Source: an uncultured Sphingorhabdus sp. (lineage in GTDB: Bacteria > Pseudomonadota > Alphaproteobacteria > Sphingomonadales > Sphingomonadaceae). From it: DNA of 64,000 bases. The DNA lies in assembly GCA_947492905.1 (NCBI GenBank), contig CANLOL010000001.1, positions 2,272,578-2,336,577 on the forward strand, written 5' to 3'. The number at the start of each line of letters is the position of its first letter. Positions within the stretch are counted from its first letter, which is position 1. A program made the translations under genes and the position numbers. Below the pieces are notes generated by a model, which saw only the letters and a program-made list of their open reading frames with translations, ran no database searches and was not told where the DNA came from. Shown piece after piece: positions 46,918-55,767 of this stretch.

Positions 46918-47783
46918 GCAGCCCTCTTAATCTTATCATTTTTGCGCACTAATTTCTCACGCGCCACCATCTCATCCATACGTTCCCACTCAAAATCACC
47001 GATTAATTTCTCTAATTTGGCTTCCATAGTAGACAGCCGAGAATAATGACGTAATTTTGATTTAAGCGGTGCATTTTCAACACGGGGTTGATCGGGATCA
47101 ATCTCCCATGGGTGGAAATAAATGATAGCAGCCTGTCCTTCATCATTATTAACTTGATTGATAGCCCAATTTGAAAAAGCATATGGGAGAAGGCGGAAAA
47201 AACCGCCTCCGCCAGCCGCTAATCTCTTGGGGCCAAGCTGCGCAGTGGTTACAGGAATCTCTAAAAAACTATTGCCCTCTATCGGCTCATAAGCAAATCG
47301 CGGGGCATCGGGCCAACCATAATGATCATGCTTTATTGGCGCTACACTGGATGAATATTCATAACCATGCTCTGCCAAAATATCATGCGCCCACGGCGTG
47401 CGCGGATCGATTGAGAAGCTAGGAGCGCGATAGCCTTTTACTTTTTCGCCAGACAAATCTTCTAGAATAGCCCGTGATTTTTTCAAATCTGCCGCAAATT
47501 GATCTGCTGTAAAAGTAAAAACACGGTCATGTGCATAACCATGGCTTGCCACTTCATGCCCCTGTTCTACAATACGCTTAATCAACTGTGGGCAGCGTTC
47601 AGCGACCCAACCCAAAATGAAAAAAGTAGCTTTGATATTGGTGCGTTCAAACAATGCTAATACTGCATCACTATTCTGTTCAGCGCGCAGCTCTAGGCTA
47701 TTCCAATCATCACGGTCGATTACAGTTTCAAATGCTCCGACTTGAAACCAATCTTCTATATCGACTGAAATAGCATTTCGCAT
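46914..47783 (-). CDS. XrtA system polysaccharide deacetylase
   Basis: The 289-residue protein has the NodB fold with SVDIEDWFQVGAFE (catalytic Asp), SHGYAHDRVFTFT (metal His) and GYRAPSFSIDP. It should remove acetyl groups from N-acetyl-hexosamine in the exopolysaccharide. ATG at 47783 with GGAG eight bases before is preferred over GTG at 47792. There is no signal peptide, so it probably acts on cytoplasmic intermediates. Confidence 0.93.
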   Translation of the reverse strand: MRNAISVDIEDWFQVGAFETVIDRDDWNSLELRAEQNSDAVLALFERTNIKATFFILGWVAERCPQLIKRIVEQGHEVASHGYAHDRVFTFTADQFAADLKKSRAILEDLSGEKVKGYRAPSFSIDPRTPWAHDILAEHGYEYSSSVAPIKHDHYGWPDAPRFAYEPIEGNSFLEIPVTTAQLGPKRLAAGGGGFFRLLPYAFSNWAINQVNNDEGQAAIIYFHPWEIDPDQPRVENAPLKSKLRHYSRLSTMEAKLEKLIGDFEWERMDEMVAREKLVRKNDKIKRAA

Positions 47784-47842
47784 CGAGTTCACTCCACTAA
47801 ATCAACAGCGAATAACATATTTTGCTGTTGTAATATTGCTTC

Positions 47843-49165
47843 TTAAGCCGCTTTATCACTATGTTGCAACTCATCATTATCTTCCATCCACTGGATCATC
47901 ATGGTCAATGTTTGACGCAATGTGATATCATGTTCTGATAATTTTGCTTCTAACATATCCACACGATCAAGCAATTTTTGATAATCATCTGCACTATTAT
48001 TTACATATTCTGGTTTTCCACCATAATATGGTGACACAGGAGGATTTTGCGTCTCTTCATTTTGCGCATTTGCAATATTATCTGAAATTGCTTCTTTTTC
48101 ATCGTCAATCATCTCTGACGCTTCTTCAAGAGCAATAACCTCAGAAACATAATCTTCAGAAACCTCATCAGACTCTAATTCTTCATCCGGATTCTCATCA
48201 TGCACAGCCTCTTCGATAAGTGCTTCTTCATTAGGAACATCATCATTGATGCTCTCATCATCAAGAGCCTCTTCATCAGCTTGCTTTTCATACATAGATT
48301 GCGGAATATCATTAGGACCAGCTTTTGCAGATAAAGGGGCCTCATATTCAAAAGGCTCACCCGCCATATCGGCAATTACGGCTTTAATCATATTGCCATC
48401 AATGACATGCAATTCTTCAACAGCACCCATCAGCAACACACGTTGCATCAAAGTGTTTAATTGACGCGGAACACCATTGGTTTCCTCAAACATCTCTTCA
48501 AAGGCATCATCATTAAAGCTTGGATTGCCATTCCAACCAGCGCATTTTAGACGATGTTCAATATAGGGTTCTACTTCATCGCTATCCATCGGTTCTAAAT
48601 GATGGGTCGCAATGATGCGTTGACGCAATTGCTCTAATTTAGAGCTATTATGAATCAAATCTCGAAATTCCGGCTGCCCCAATAAGAAAATCTGCAATAG
48701 GGCCGTTGAACCCAATTGAAAATTGGACAACATACGCAGTTCTTCTAAAGCATCAATAGACAGGTTTTGCGCTTCATCGACAACCAATAAGCAGCGACGT
48801 CCCGCTCTTGCTTCGCTGTGCAAAAACTTCTCAATCGCATTTAATGCCGATGCTTTATCAGCGCCATCCACATCAATCCCAAAACTATTCGCCGCCATTT
48901 TGATAAGATCATTGCCATCCAATTGACTGGTAACAATAGTAGATGCGGTCAAACGTGCCGTATCAATAGTGGCCATCAAATGGCTAACCAATGTTGTTTT
49001 ACCCGAGCCAATATCCCCAGTAATAACAATGAAACCCTCACCTTGTGCAAGACCATATCCTAAATAAGATAGAGCTTTGCGATGCGTGACGCTTTCAAAA
49101 TAGAATATGGGATCCGGCGTTAGCTGAAACGGGCGACCTTCAAATCCATAAAATTGATCATACAT
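47843..49165 (-). CDS. XrtA-associated AAA ATPase (TIGR03015 type)
   Basis: The 440-residue protein has an ExeA-like ATPase domain with Walker A GDIGSGKTTLV, Walker B LLVVDEAQN and sensor-like QLRQRIIATHHLEPM in the first 270 residues. After this comes an unusually long Asp/Glu-rich tail (about residues 285-390) and a short coiled segment. The role in export is unknown. AGGAAAAATAAT precedes the ATG. Confidence 0.9.
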   Translation of the reverse strand: MYDQFYGFEGRPFQLTPDPIFYFESVTHRKALSYLGYGLAQGEGFIVITGDIGSGKTTLVSHLMATIDTARLTASTIVTSQLDGNDLIKMAANSFGIDVDGADKASALNAIEKFLHSEARAGRRCLLVVDEAQNLSIDALEELRMLSNFQLGSTALLQIFLLGQPEFRDLIHNSSKLEQLRQRIIATHHLEPMDSDEVEPYIEHRLKCAGWNGNPSFNDDAFEEMFEETNGVPRQLNTLMQRVLLMGAVEELHVIDGNMIKAVIADMAGEPFEYEAPLSAKAGPNDIPQSMYEKQADEEALDDESINDDVPNEEALIEEAVHDENPDEELESDEVSEDYVSEVIALEEASEMIDDEKEAISDNIANAQNEETQNPPVSPYYGGKPEYVNNSADDYQKLLDRVDMLEAKLSEHDITLRQTLTMMIQWMEDNDELQHSDKAA

Positions 49166-49206
49166 ATTATTTTTCCTGTTTAATCAGTGCGATTATACAA
49201 TTTGAA

Positions 49207-50958
49207 TTAGAAGCTATAACGAAGACCCAATAGAGCAGATGCTGTAACGGAATCATCAAAGTCATCTTGTTCAAAGGCATCAACACCGACCGCCGCTGTT
49301 GCCGATAGACCAGCAATAATTTGACGGAAGTAAGCCGCATTAAATCCATAGGTGGTGACATTACCAGCACCTGCGATACCACTATCATTTAGGTTGTAAT
49401 AAAAGTTGGTTTCGATGCTAGATGAGCTGCCTAAGCTTCTGCCCAAAAATGCTGTTGCGAAATAATTTTCATCAACTGCACCATTTAACAGAGCCTGAGC
49501 GCCTAAGTCAGAAGCAAAGAAACGACGTCTATTATAACCGCCGCCAATGCCAGCATCCCAGCCACCAATGCGTGTGCTTAATGTACCTGTAATACCACGT
49601 GAACGGAAATTAGCAGATGCAGCAGTTTGTAATGCACCATTGAAGCAAGAGCTGCCATCGCGAGAGAAAGCACAGCCGCCGATATTTCCTGATAATGGAT
49701 TACGGAAGCTGTCAAATTGCGTGCCAATGCTCTGCAAATTATCATTAATCAAACTACCAAAACCACTCACACTATCAAAAGCTGATACATTGAACGAAGT
49801 TCTATCATTAGGCTGATAACTCAAGCTACCCGTGTAGGTATCGCTACCAAAGCGGCGCCCAAAGCGAGCTTCCACTGAAGTTCTGCGGCTAGGGCGCCAC
49901 AACACACCTGCATCCCAAATGATGCCATCTTCTTCCAATGTTACCAGACGAGGAGATCCCTCGTCCGTTATCAAACGGCCACTGTCATCTGCAATTGGAA
50001 CACCAGCAGCATCACGCAATGCATCACGCTCGCTAACCTCAACATCTTCATAACCAATACCGCCGACTGCGAATAAAGTTGAAGAGAGCGGAACAGTGAC
50101 ATCAGCGCGAACAAATATATCGCGGAAACGCTGATCTAACTGATCACCATCTTCCTGATTAAAGCCTGCTCCTATCGCCCAACCAAATGGTAAAGCGCGG
50201 CCAGGTTGCTGACCGAAATTAAGATTTGCTGATTGGCTAAAGCTCTCGCTAAAGAAATCAATCGGAGCACCGCCACCGGCTAATATTCCTGTATCGCCAG
50301 ATTCAACGCGCGTATAACCTACTAAATATTGTGCGTTAAAATCTACGCCACTGATATTGGTTGATACTGTTGGTCCAGCATAGGCTGAATATACTTGTGT
50401 CACATTATCTTGGTTGCCAACTTGGTTAAATGCGGTTGGACCGCGACTATCAAGACCACTGCGCGTTGCAATACCGCCAGCTTCAATGCTTAGTTCGCGC
50501 GTAACACGGTAATTACCGCGTGCTAAACCTGTGACAAAATCTTGGTCTTGCAATCCGCTATCATAGCCGAATAAACGTTCGTAACGCACGTTGATTTGCC
50601 CTTGAGCTCTGCGTGTTTCTATGGATGCATCTGCACCAACGGCAACGCTGCTATAGGTCAAAACATCACTACTACCATCGCTAAAATCAGTGAACGCAAC
50701 TTGCGTTACTTCAATATAGGGAGTGAATTCAGCTCTTCTACGAGAAGAAGTATTAGAATCATTACCTGTTACAGTGTCATCAGATGATACATCCTGAAAA
50801 CTGTCAGCTCCGGTGAAATCTTGCGAAAATTCCGATTGCAATTGTTGCGCAAATGCACTTGGTGTGATCATCATTGATGCACCACATAGCAATATTATTT
50901 TATAATTTTTGCAAGACTTTCCTAGCCATTTTTGGCTTATTTGGTTTTTGTTTTTCAT
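49207..50958 (-). CDS. XrtA/PEP-CTERM system outer membrane beta-barrel (TIGR03016 type)
   Basis: The 583-residue protein has a signal peptide (PSAFAQQ), then a Gly/Ser/aromatic-rich region of alternating beta strands ending in LLGLRYSF with a C-terminal Phe, as in outer membrane barrels. It is thought to be the secretion channel or a structural partner for the exopolysaccharide. ATG at 50958 follows GGAG by seven bases; an ATG at 50964 overlapping the kinase stop (ATGA) is an alternative. Confidence 0.9.
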   Translation of the reverse strand: MKNKNQISQKWLGKSCKNYKIILLCGASMMITPSAFAQQLQSEFSQDFTGADSFQDVSSDDTVTGNDSNTSSRRRAEFTPYIEVTQVAFTDFSDGSSDVLTYSSVAVGADASIETRRAQGQINVRYERLFGYDSGLQDQDFVTGLARGNYRVTRELSIEAGGIATRSGLDSRGPTAFNQVGNQDNVTQVYSAYAGPTVSTNISGVDFNAQYLVGYTRVESGDTGILAGGGAPIDFFSESFSQSANLNFGQQPGRALPFGWAIGAGFNQEDGDQLDQRFRDIFVRADVTVPLSSTLFAVGGIGYEDVEVSERDALRDAAGVPIADDSGRLITDEGSPRLVTLEEDGIIWDAGVLWRPSRRTSVEARFGRRFGSDTYTGSLSYQPNDRTSFNVSAFDSVSGFGSLINDNLQSIGTQFDSFRNPLSGNIGGCAFSRDGSSCFNGALQTAASANFRSRGITGTLSTRIGGWDAGIGGGYNRRRFFASDLGAQALLNGAVDENYFATAFLGRSLGSSSSIETNFYYNLNDSGIAGAGNVTTYGFNAAYFRQIIAGLSATAAVGVDAFEQDDFDDSVTASALLGLRYSF

Positions 50959-50960
50959 TG

Positions 50961-52097
50961 TCATGCTCCATATCCATAATATGAGCCAAATTTTCGGCCT
51001 GAGGGAGAGAAATTTGCGCGATTAAGTAGCAGTTGGACATGGTCACAACCGCTCAGCAGATTTAACGCGTCACGCAGCGCGCTATCTGTTGTTTTATCCG
51101 CATGGACGACCATTAAGGTCTGTCCTACGTGCAATGCCAATACCGATGCGGGGGAAGCCGCTAGTGCTGGCGGTGAATCAAAGATGATTATTCTATTGGG
51201 ATCATCTTTAGATAATTTATCAATAATTTTAGCAGTTCTTGCCGCTGCCAAATATTCAGTATCCTGATTAGATTGCGAACCAGCGGGCAGAACTGATAAT
51301 CCATCTACATCAGTAGAAAGAACCATTTTATTCACATCCAAACTCGGATCAGCCAGAGCATCCATTAAGCCTGGACCGCCCTCTATATTAAGCGTTGATA
51401 ATATGCTGGGCTTTGCAAAATCAGCATCCACCAACAAAACACGATTATCTTTCTCGCTCGCCATAGAAAGTGCAAGATTAACCGAAGTATATGTCTTGCC
51501 TTCATTGGGATTAGCAGAGCAAATCAAAATACGCTCACCATGCTCAACCGCCTCAACGCCTTTACCGCCGCGCGCCGCCAATAATAATTGACGTTTCACG
51601 ATACGAAATTCCTCTGAGAGCGCCGTTACAGGACCATTGGGAATAAGCATATTATGATCGTTCAGCCATTGGCGATCAATTTTTCTTACTGCCTCATTAT
51701 TATATAAATTATCTAAAGACGTTTTAGCAAAAGATGGCGCTTTATTATCTAAAGACACTGGCAAAGTCGCAGCCTTTATTGCTGGAGCAGCACTGGCTTT
51801 ATCTTCTGCAATTGGCTTAGAAACAGCTTCAACTTTCGGCTTAGAGACAGGATCGACTTTTGGTGCTGAGACTATATCTTTCACTGACTCAGAAACTGTA
51901 TCCACTTTAGGTTCAGGAACAGAATCGACTTTAGTTTCAATCTTCTGAACAGGCTCTACAGGATCAGCTATCGGAGCAATTGGCGTTGATTTTTTCTCAT
52001 CCGCATCTTGATTGCGCATGCTTTTTTCAAAGCCATAAAGGTCAGAAGCTCTCTCCAGCAAAGATTGTGCTGATTTTAATGATTTATGTTTGTTCAT
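50961..52097 (-). CDS. XrtA-associated tyrosine autokinase (BY-kinase)
   Basis: The 378-residue protein has Walker A NPNEGKTYTSVNLA, Walker A' LLVDADFAKPS and ends in a Tyr cluster (SYYGYGA), the autophosphorylation tail of BY-kinases. Its N-terminal region (about residues 45-105) is a Val/Lys/Pro/Ser-rich repeat linker (PKVDPVSKPKVEAVS). It probably controls polymer export with the chain length protein. GGGAGC six bases before the ATG at 52097 decides the start. Confidence 0.93.
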   Translation of the reverse strand: MNKHKSLKSAQSLLERASDLYGFEKSMRNQDADEKKSTPIAPIADPVEPVQKIETKVDSVPEPKVDTVSESVKDIVSAPKVDPVSKPKVEAVSKPIAEDKASAAPAIKAATLPVSLDNKAPSFAKTSLDNLYNNEAVRKIDRQWLNDHNMLIPNGPVTALSEEFRIVKRQLLLAARGGKGVEAVEHGERILICSANPNEGKTYTSVNLALSMASEKDNRVLLVDADFAKPSILSTLNIEGGPGLMDALADPSLDVNKMVLSTDVDGLSVLPAGSQSNQDTEYLAAARTAKIIDKLSKDDPNRIIIFDSPPALAASPASVLALHVGQTLMVVHADKTTDSALRDALNLLSGCDHVQLLLNRANFSPSGRKFGSYYGYGA

Positions 52098-52099
52098 TT

Positions 52100-53641
52100 T
52101 CAAGCTCCCGCTGCCGTCACTAAGCCGCGTTGCGTAAATTCAACGATTAATAGCAGTGCAAATGCTCCCATTAAGGAGGCTGTACCGCCAATCAGCAATT
52201 TCAAATTTTTGGTCCGTGCTGTTTTTTGCTCAGGCGTCAACATAAGCGAAACAGTACCAATTACAGGCAGTCCGCTAGCACGCTCCAAACGCGATGCTGT
52301 TGGAAAGCTTGTTTGTAGATGTCCCATTGCAAAGGCCACTGCTACACCAGCACCCAGTCCAAAGAATAATACAATTGTCAGCAATAATGGGCGGTTTGGT
52401 GCGCTAGGCACAGATGATAATGATGGTTTATCAATGATGCTAAATTTCACAGCATCTGTTTTTGATTCTACATTATCATCAAACTCAACCGCACGGCGTT
52501 CTGCCAATGCATTATCATATTGTACCTTAGCCGAATCAAATTCACGATTAATTGCTTCCATTTCAGAAGCCACACCCGGTTCAAGCGACTGCCTAGAGGA
52601 TAATTGCGCCAATTCTGACTGCAAAGCAGCTTTTCTGGTACGTAGGCCCGCTACTGTTGCACTGCGTTCTGCGCGTAAGCTTTGTAATTGGCTATATGCA
52701 GGGTTTGGCGTTCTTATCACGGATCTACCACTGGAAGCCCTAGGCTCAGCAGCAGCTTGGCTGCGCAATGCTGCGATTTGTTTCTGTAATGAAACAACAT
52801 CAGGATGCCTATCGGTTAAACCACGCGAGCGTGCTTCAGCTAATGCACCACGCGCACTGGCTAATGCTGAGCTTGCACCGCCGCCACCTGCAACAGGGTT
52901 GAATGTCGGAGTATTGATCGTAGGTGATTCACTAGCAAGCTGCGCATTCAAAGCTACCAAAGCGCTTTGTGCAGAAATTAGCTGCGTATCGATTTGATTC
53001 AATTCATTACGCGCACTCTCAATACGCTGTGATACAGAGCCAACACCCGGTAATAGACCAAGGTTTTCTTGCTCAAATTTAATACGTCTCTGCTCAACTT
53101 CTGATAATATCTTTTGGTTTTTCGCTACTTCTTCGTCCCAAAAGCTAATTTTTTCAGCAATAGTACTGCGATCTCCAGCAATATTTTCTTCTTGCATGAT
53201 ATCGATTAGTTTTTGAACAATATCGCGCGCCAAAACTGGATCAGACTGGGTTACGCTAATGTCATAAAAACTATCTTCATCTAACTCAACTTCAGTTTTT
53301 TCACGCAGAGCCTCAACAGCACCATCCATCTCTTTGTCGGTAACAACGCTAAGACCAAGGTTTGTTCCGCGAACTACCTTTTGCAAATTCTCATAAGACA
53401 AAATTGTATTAGACAATTGCTCAATTTTTTTACGCTGCTCATTGGTGCTATTACCCTGTTGACTGCTGCTTATATTTTGAGTTTTAACATATACACGCGC
53501 CTCTGACTCATAGCTTGGCGGTTGCAATGAAACGGCAATCCAACCCAAGATACAAATCAACCAAGCAACGCCCAGAGCCAACCATCTGCGGCTCCAAACG
53601 CTGTACAAAGCTATTTTAATTTCGTCATATAGACCATTCAT
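52100..53641 (-). CDS. XrtA system polysaccharide chain length determinant
   Basis: The 513-residue protein is a Wzz/PCP-type protein with membrane helices at residues 20-40 and near 470-490, a large periplasmic coiled-coil domain, and no ATPase domain, since the kinase is separate here. It sets polymer length and links kinase to outer-membrane export. The 68 bases before it hold a small hairpin but no gene. Confidence 0.93.
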   Translation of the reverse strand: MNGLYDEIKIALYSVWSRRWLALGVAWLICILGWIAVSLQPPSYESEARVYVKTQNISSSQQGNSTNEQRKKIEQLSNTILSYENLQKVVRGTNLGLSVVTDKEMDGAVEALREKTEVELDEDSFYDISVTQSDPVLARDIVQKLIDIMQEENIAGDRSTIAEKISFWDEEVAKNQKILSEVEQRRIKFEQENLGLLPGVGSVSQRIESARNELNQIDTQLISAQSALVALNAQLASESPTINTPTFNPVAGGGGASSALASARGALAEARSRGLTDRHPDVVSLQKQIAALRSQAAAEPRASSGRSVIRTPNPAYSQLQSLRAERSATVAGLRTRKAALQSELAQLSSRQSLEPGVASEMEAINREFDSAKVQYDNALAERRAVEFDDNVESKTDAVKFSIIDKPSLSSVPSAPNRPLLLTIVLFFGLGAGVAVAFAMGHLQTSFPTASRLERASGLPVIGTVSLMLTPEQKTARTKNLKLLIGGTASLMGAFALLLIVEFTQRGLVTAAGA

Positions 53642-53709
53642 GATGCATCATTTCTCATTAAAAATAATTGTGATACGAGTATATTTGCTCGTTATGAAAA
53701 GCGGTGAAG

Positions 53710-54351
53710 CTAGAAACTGCTCGTAGGGATGATAATCACATCACCAGGTTGCAATGGTATATTGGCTTGACTGGAACCACGTTTCAGCAAGTCATTAATG
53801 CGCAATGCAAATTCTTGTTTCTGTCCTGTCGCGCGATTATCGCGGATCAAAGTCGCTTTATTGCCAGATGCAAATTCAGACAAACCACCAACGGCGATCA
53901 TTGCATCAAGCAATGTCATATTAGCGCGAAATGGTATGGCCGCAGGCTTTTCAGTAGCGCCGATGACGCGCACTTGCTGAGGGCCGCCATCAAAATCTGT
54001 TACAATGACCTGTACGATAGGATCATTGATAAATTCAGAAAGCTGAATTTTAATATCTTGAGCCAGCATATCTGCGGTTTTACCAGCAGCTGGCAAGTCA
54101 CTAATGAGAGGAGTCGTAATTCGGCCATCGGGGCGAACGCGAAACTTCCCACTTAATTCAGGGTTACGCCACACAAAAATACTAAGTTCGTTAAGAGGGC
54201 CAATGATATATTCATCAGAGGCTAGCGACGAATTTGCTACTGATGGTGCTGGCGGCAAATTTCTGCCAGATCCAAATCCACCACAACTGCTAAGAAGCAA
54301 ACTAGTGCAACCGAGAGCTAAAAAAGCTATATTTTTCCGTTTGTACGGCAT
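53710..54351 (-). CDS. XrtA system polysaccharide export protein (OPX/Wza-like)
   Basis: The 213-residue lipoprotein has a signal peptide with lipobox LLLSSCGG, the Poly_export domain (EYIIGPLNELSIFVWRNPELSG) and a SLBB domain (QVRVIGATEKP). It forms the periplasmic/outer-membrane export channel part. It is the first gene of the export series; a sigma-70-like promoter is seen upstream, and AAAGGA nine bases before the ATG. Confidence 0.94.
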   Translation of the reverse strand: MPYKRKNIAFLALGCTSLLLSSCGGFGSGRNLPPAPSVANSSLASDEYIIGPLNELSIFVWRNPELSGKFRVRPDGRITTPLISDLPAAGKTADMLAQDIKIQLSEFINDPIVQVIVTDFDGGPQQVRVIGATEKPAAIPFRANMTLLDAMIAVGGLSEFASGNKATLIRDNRATGQKQEFALRINDLLKRGSSQANIPLQPGDVIIIPTSSF

Positions 54352-54412
54352 GTCATCAATTCCTTTACGCTACAGATTCGTCCCCCTTTACACTTTTGTA
54401 GCGGGAGGTAAT

Positions 54413-54440
54413 CTTATAGTCACCTGAAACCTTTGACCAA
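54413..54440 (-). promoter_or_regulatory. Predicted sigma-70 promoter of the export series
   Basis: On the minus strand TTGGTC (54440-54435) and TATAAG (54418-54413) are separated by 16 bases. This places a start about 60 bases before the export gene, in the 173-base gap after the decarboxylase gene. Confidence 0.55.
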
Positions 54441-54524
54441 AAATGGTGAACATACCGTTAGGATTAATATTTTTTTTGAAAAAAATTTTTTGGAATTTGT
54501 ATCAAAATTGGACAGATTGAAAAT

Positions 54525-55766
54525 TTATATCAATGTTTCAATAGCTTGCCCGTGCCCTAAAAAATTCGATGGGCTTGCAGATGCTCCATAAGCTCCCGCA
54601 CAAAATAGAATAATCGCATCCCCAACATAGGTTTCAGGAAGTAAAACCTTGTCACCAAGCATATCTAATGGCGTACAAAGACACCCAACGACATTAACTA
54701 TCTCACTTTTTTCTTCTTTATATCCATTTTCATCAAATTTATGAGCAACTGCAATAGGATAATTACGCCTAATAACTGTACCAAAATTTCCGCTCGCTGC
54801 TAATTGGTGATGCAAACCACCATCCACGACTAAAAATGTCTCTTCATGACTAATTTTGCGATCAACAATAGTGGTTACATAAATACCAGCCTCGCCAACC
54901 AAATAACGCCCAAGTTCGATACAAAATTTTGTATTCTGCAATATTGAAGGCAGGTCTGATAATATTTCATCCATAGCTGCGCCAATTGCATTTATATCGA
55001 TTGGAGTTTCTTTGGGGAAATAAGGAATCCCAAAACCACCGCCTAAATTTACCTTTTCTGGTGCAATCCCTATTTCATTGGCCAAGCGCGCTGCTAATTC
55101 AAAAGTATTGGATTGTGTTTCTATTATAGCTTCTGCGCTCAAAGATTGGCTACCAGCATAAATATGAAAACCGCACCAGATGTTGCCGCTTTCAATAATT
55201 TTCTTAGCAGTGGGCGCGATTAATTCTTCATCCATACCAAATTGTTTGGCACCGCCCCCCATTTTCATGCCCGATCCTTTTAGATCAAAACTTGGGTTTA
55301 CTCGCAGCGCAGCCTTAGCTTTCATTCCAAGCCTTGCTGCAATAGCTATCATACGATCAGCTTCGGTAGGCGATTCTACATTCAGGGTAACACCGGCTTT
55401 GATAGCTTTTTCTAATTCTGCATCACGTTTACCGGGGCCGGCAAAGCTCATATTGTGCGGATCAACCCCTGCTTCAATTGCAAGATCCAACTCTCCGCCA
55501 GAGGCTAAGTCAAAACCATCGACTAAAGTGTTCATATGCTCCAAAACAGGCTTATAGCTGTTAGCCTTCATCGCATAATGAATATCTAAGCTCTCTGGCA
55601 TAGCATCTCGCAGTTCATCCATCTTTTTGGATAATATTTCACGGCTATATATAAATAAAGGAGTGCTGCCCGCTTCTTTGACTATTGATTCAACGCTGCG
55701 TCCAGAAATTATAATCTGACCGTCATTCGCTTTATAATAAGGTGGATAAGGACCCATTTTTTTCAT
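54525..55766 (-). CDS. PLP-dependent decarboxylase, exosortase A system-associated
   Basis: The 413-residue protein is a fold-III (ornithine/diaminopimelate-like) decarboxylase with PLP-binding Lys67 (YAMKANSY), CLCTPLDMLGD and CAGAYGASASPSNFLG. It decarboxylates an amino acid or an amino acid-like carrier-bound unit; the substrate is unknown. The ATG at 55766 (MKKMGPYPPYYK) fits the TIGR03099 N-terminus. It follows the ligase gene with a single base between. Confidence 0.92.
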   Translation of the reverse strand: MKKMGPYPPYYKANDGQIIISGRSVESIVKEAGSTPLFIYSREILSKKMDELRDAMPESLDIHYAMKANSYKPVLEHMNTLVDGFDLASGGELDLAIEAGVDPHNMSFAGPGKRDAELEKAIKAGVTLNVESPTEADRMIAIAARLGMKAKAALRVNPSFDLKGSGMKMGGGAKQFGMDEELIAPTAKKIIESGNIWCGFHIYAGSQSLSAEAIIETQSNTFELAARLANEIGIAPEKVNLGGGFGIPYFPKETPIDINAIGAAMDEILSDLPSILQNTKFCIELGRYLVGEAGIYVTTIVDRKISHEETFLVVDGGLHHQLAASGNFGTVIRRNYPIAVAHKFDENGYKEEKSEIVNVVGCLCTPLDMLGDKVLLPETYVGDAIILFCAGAYGASASPSNFLGHGQAIETLI

Positions 55767-55767
55767 A

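Noticed and set aside
52086-52997. 303-codon plus-strand open frame
   Set aside because: Antisense shadow of the chain length determinant gene; low-complexity composition rich in Ser, Ala and Asn, with no family resemblance.
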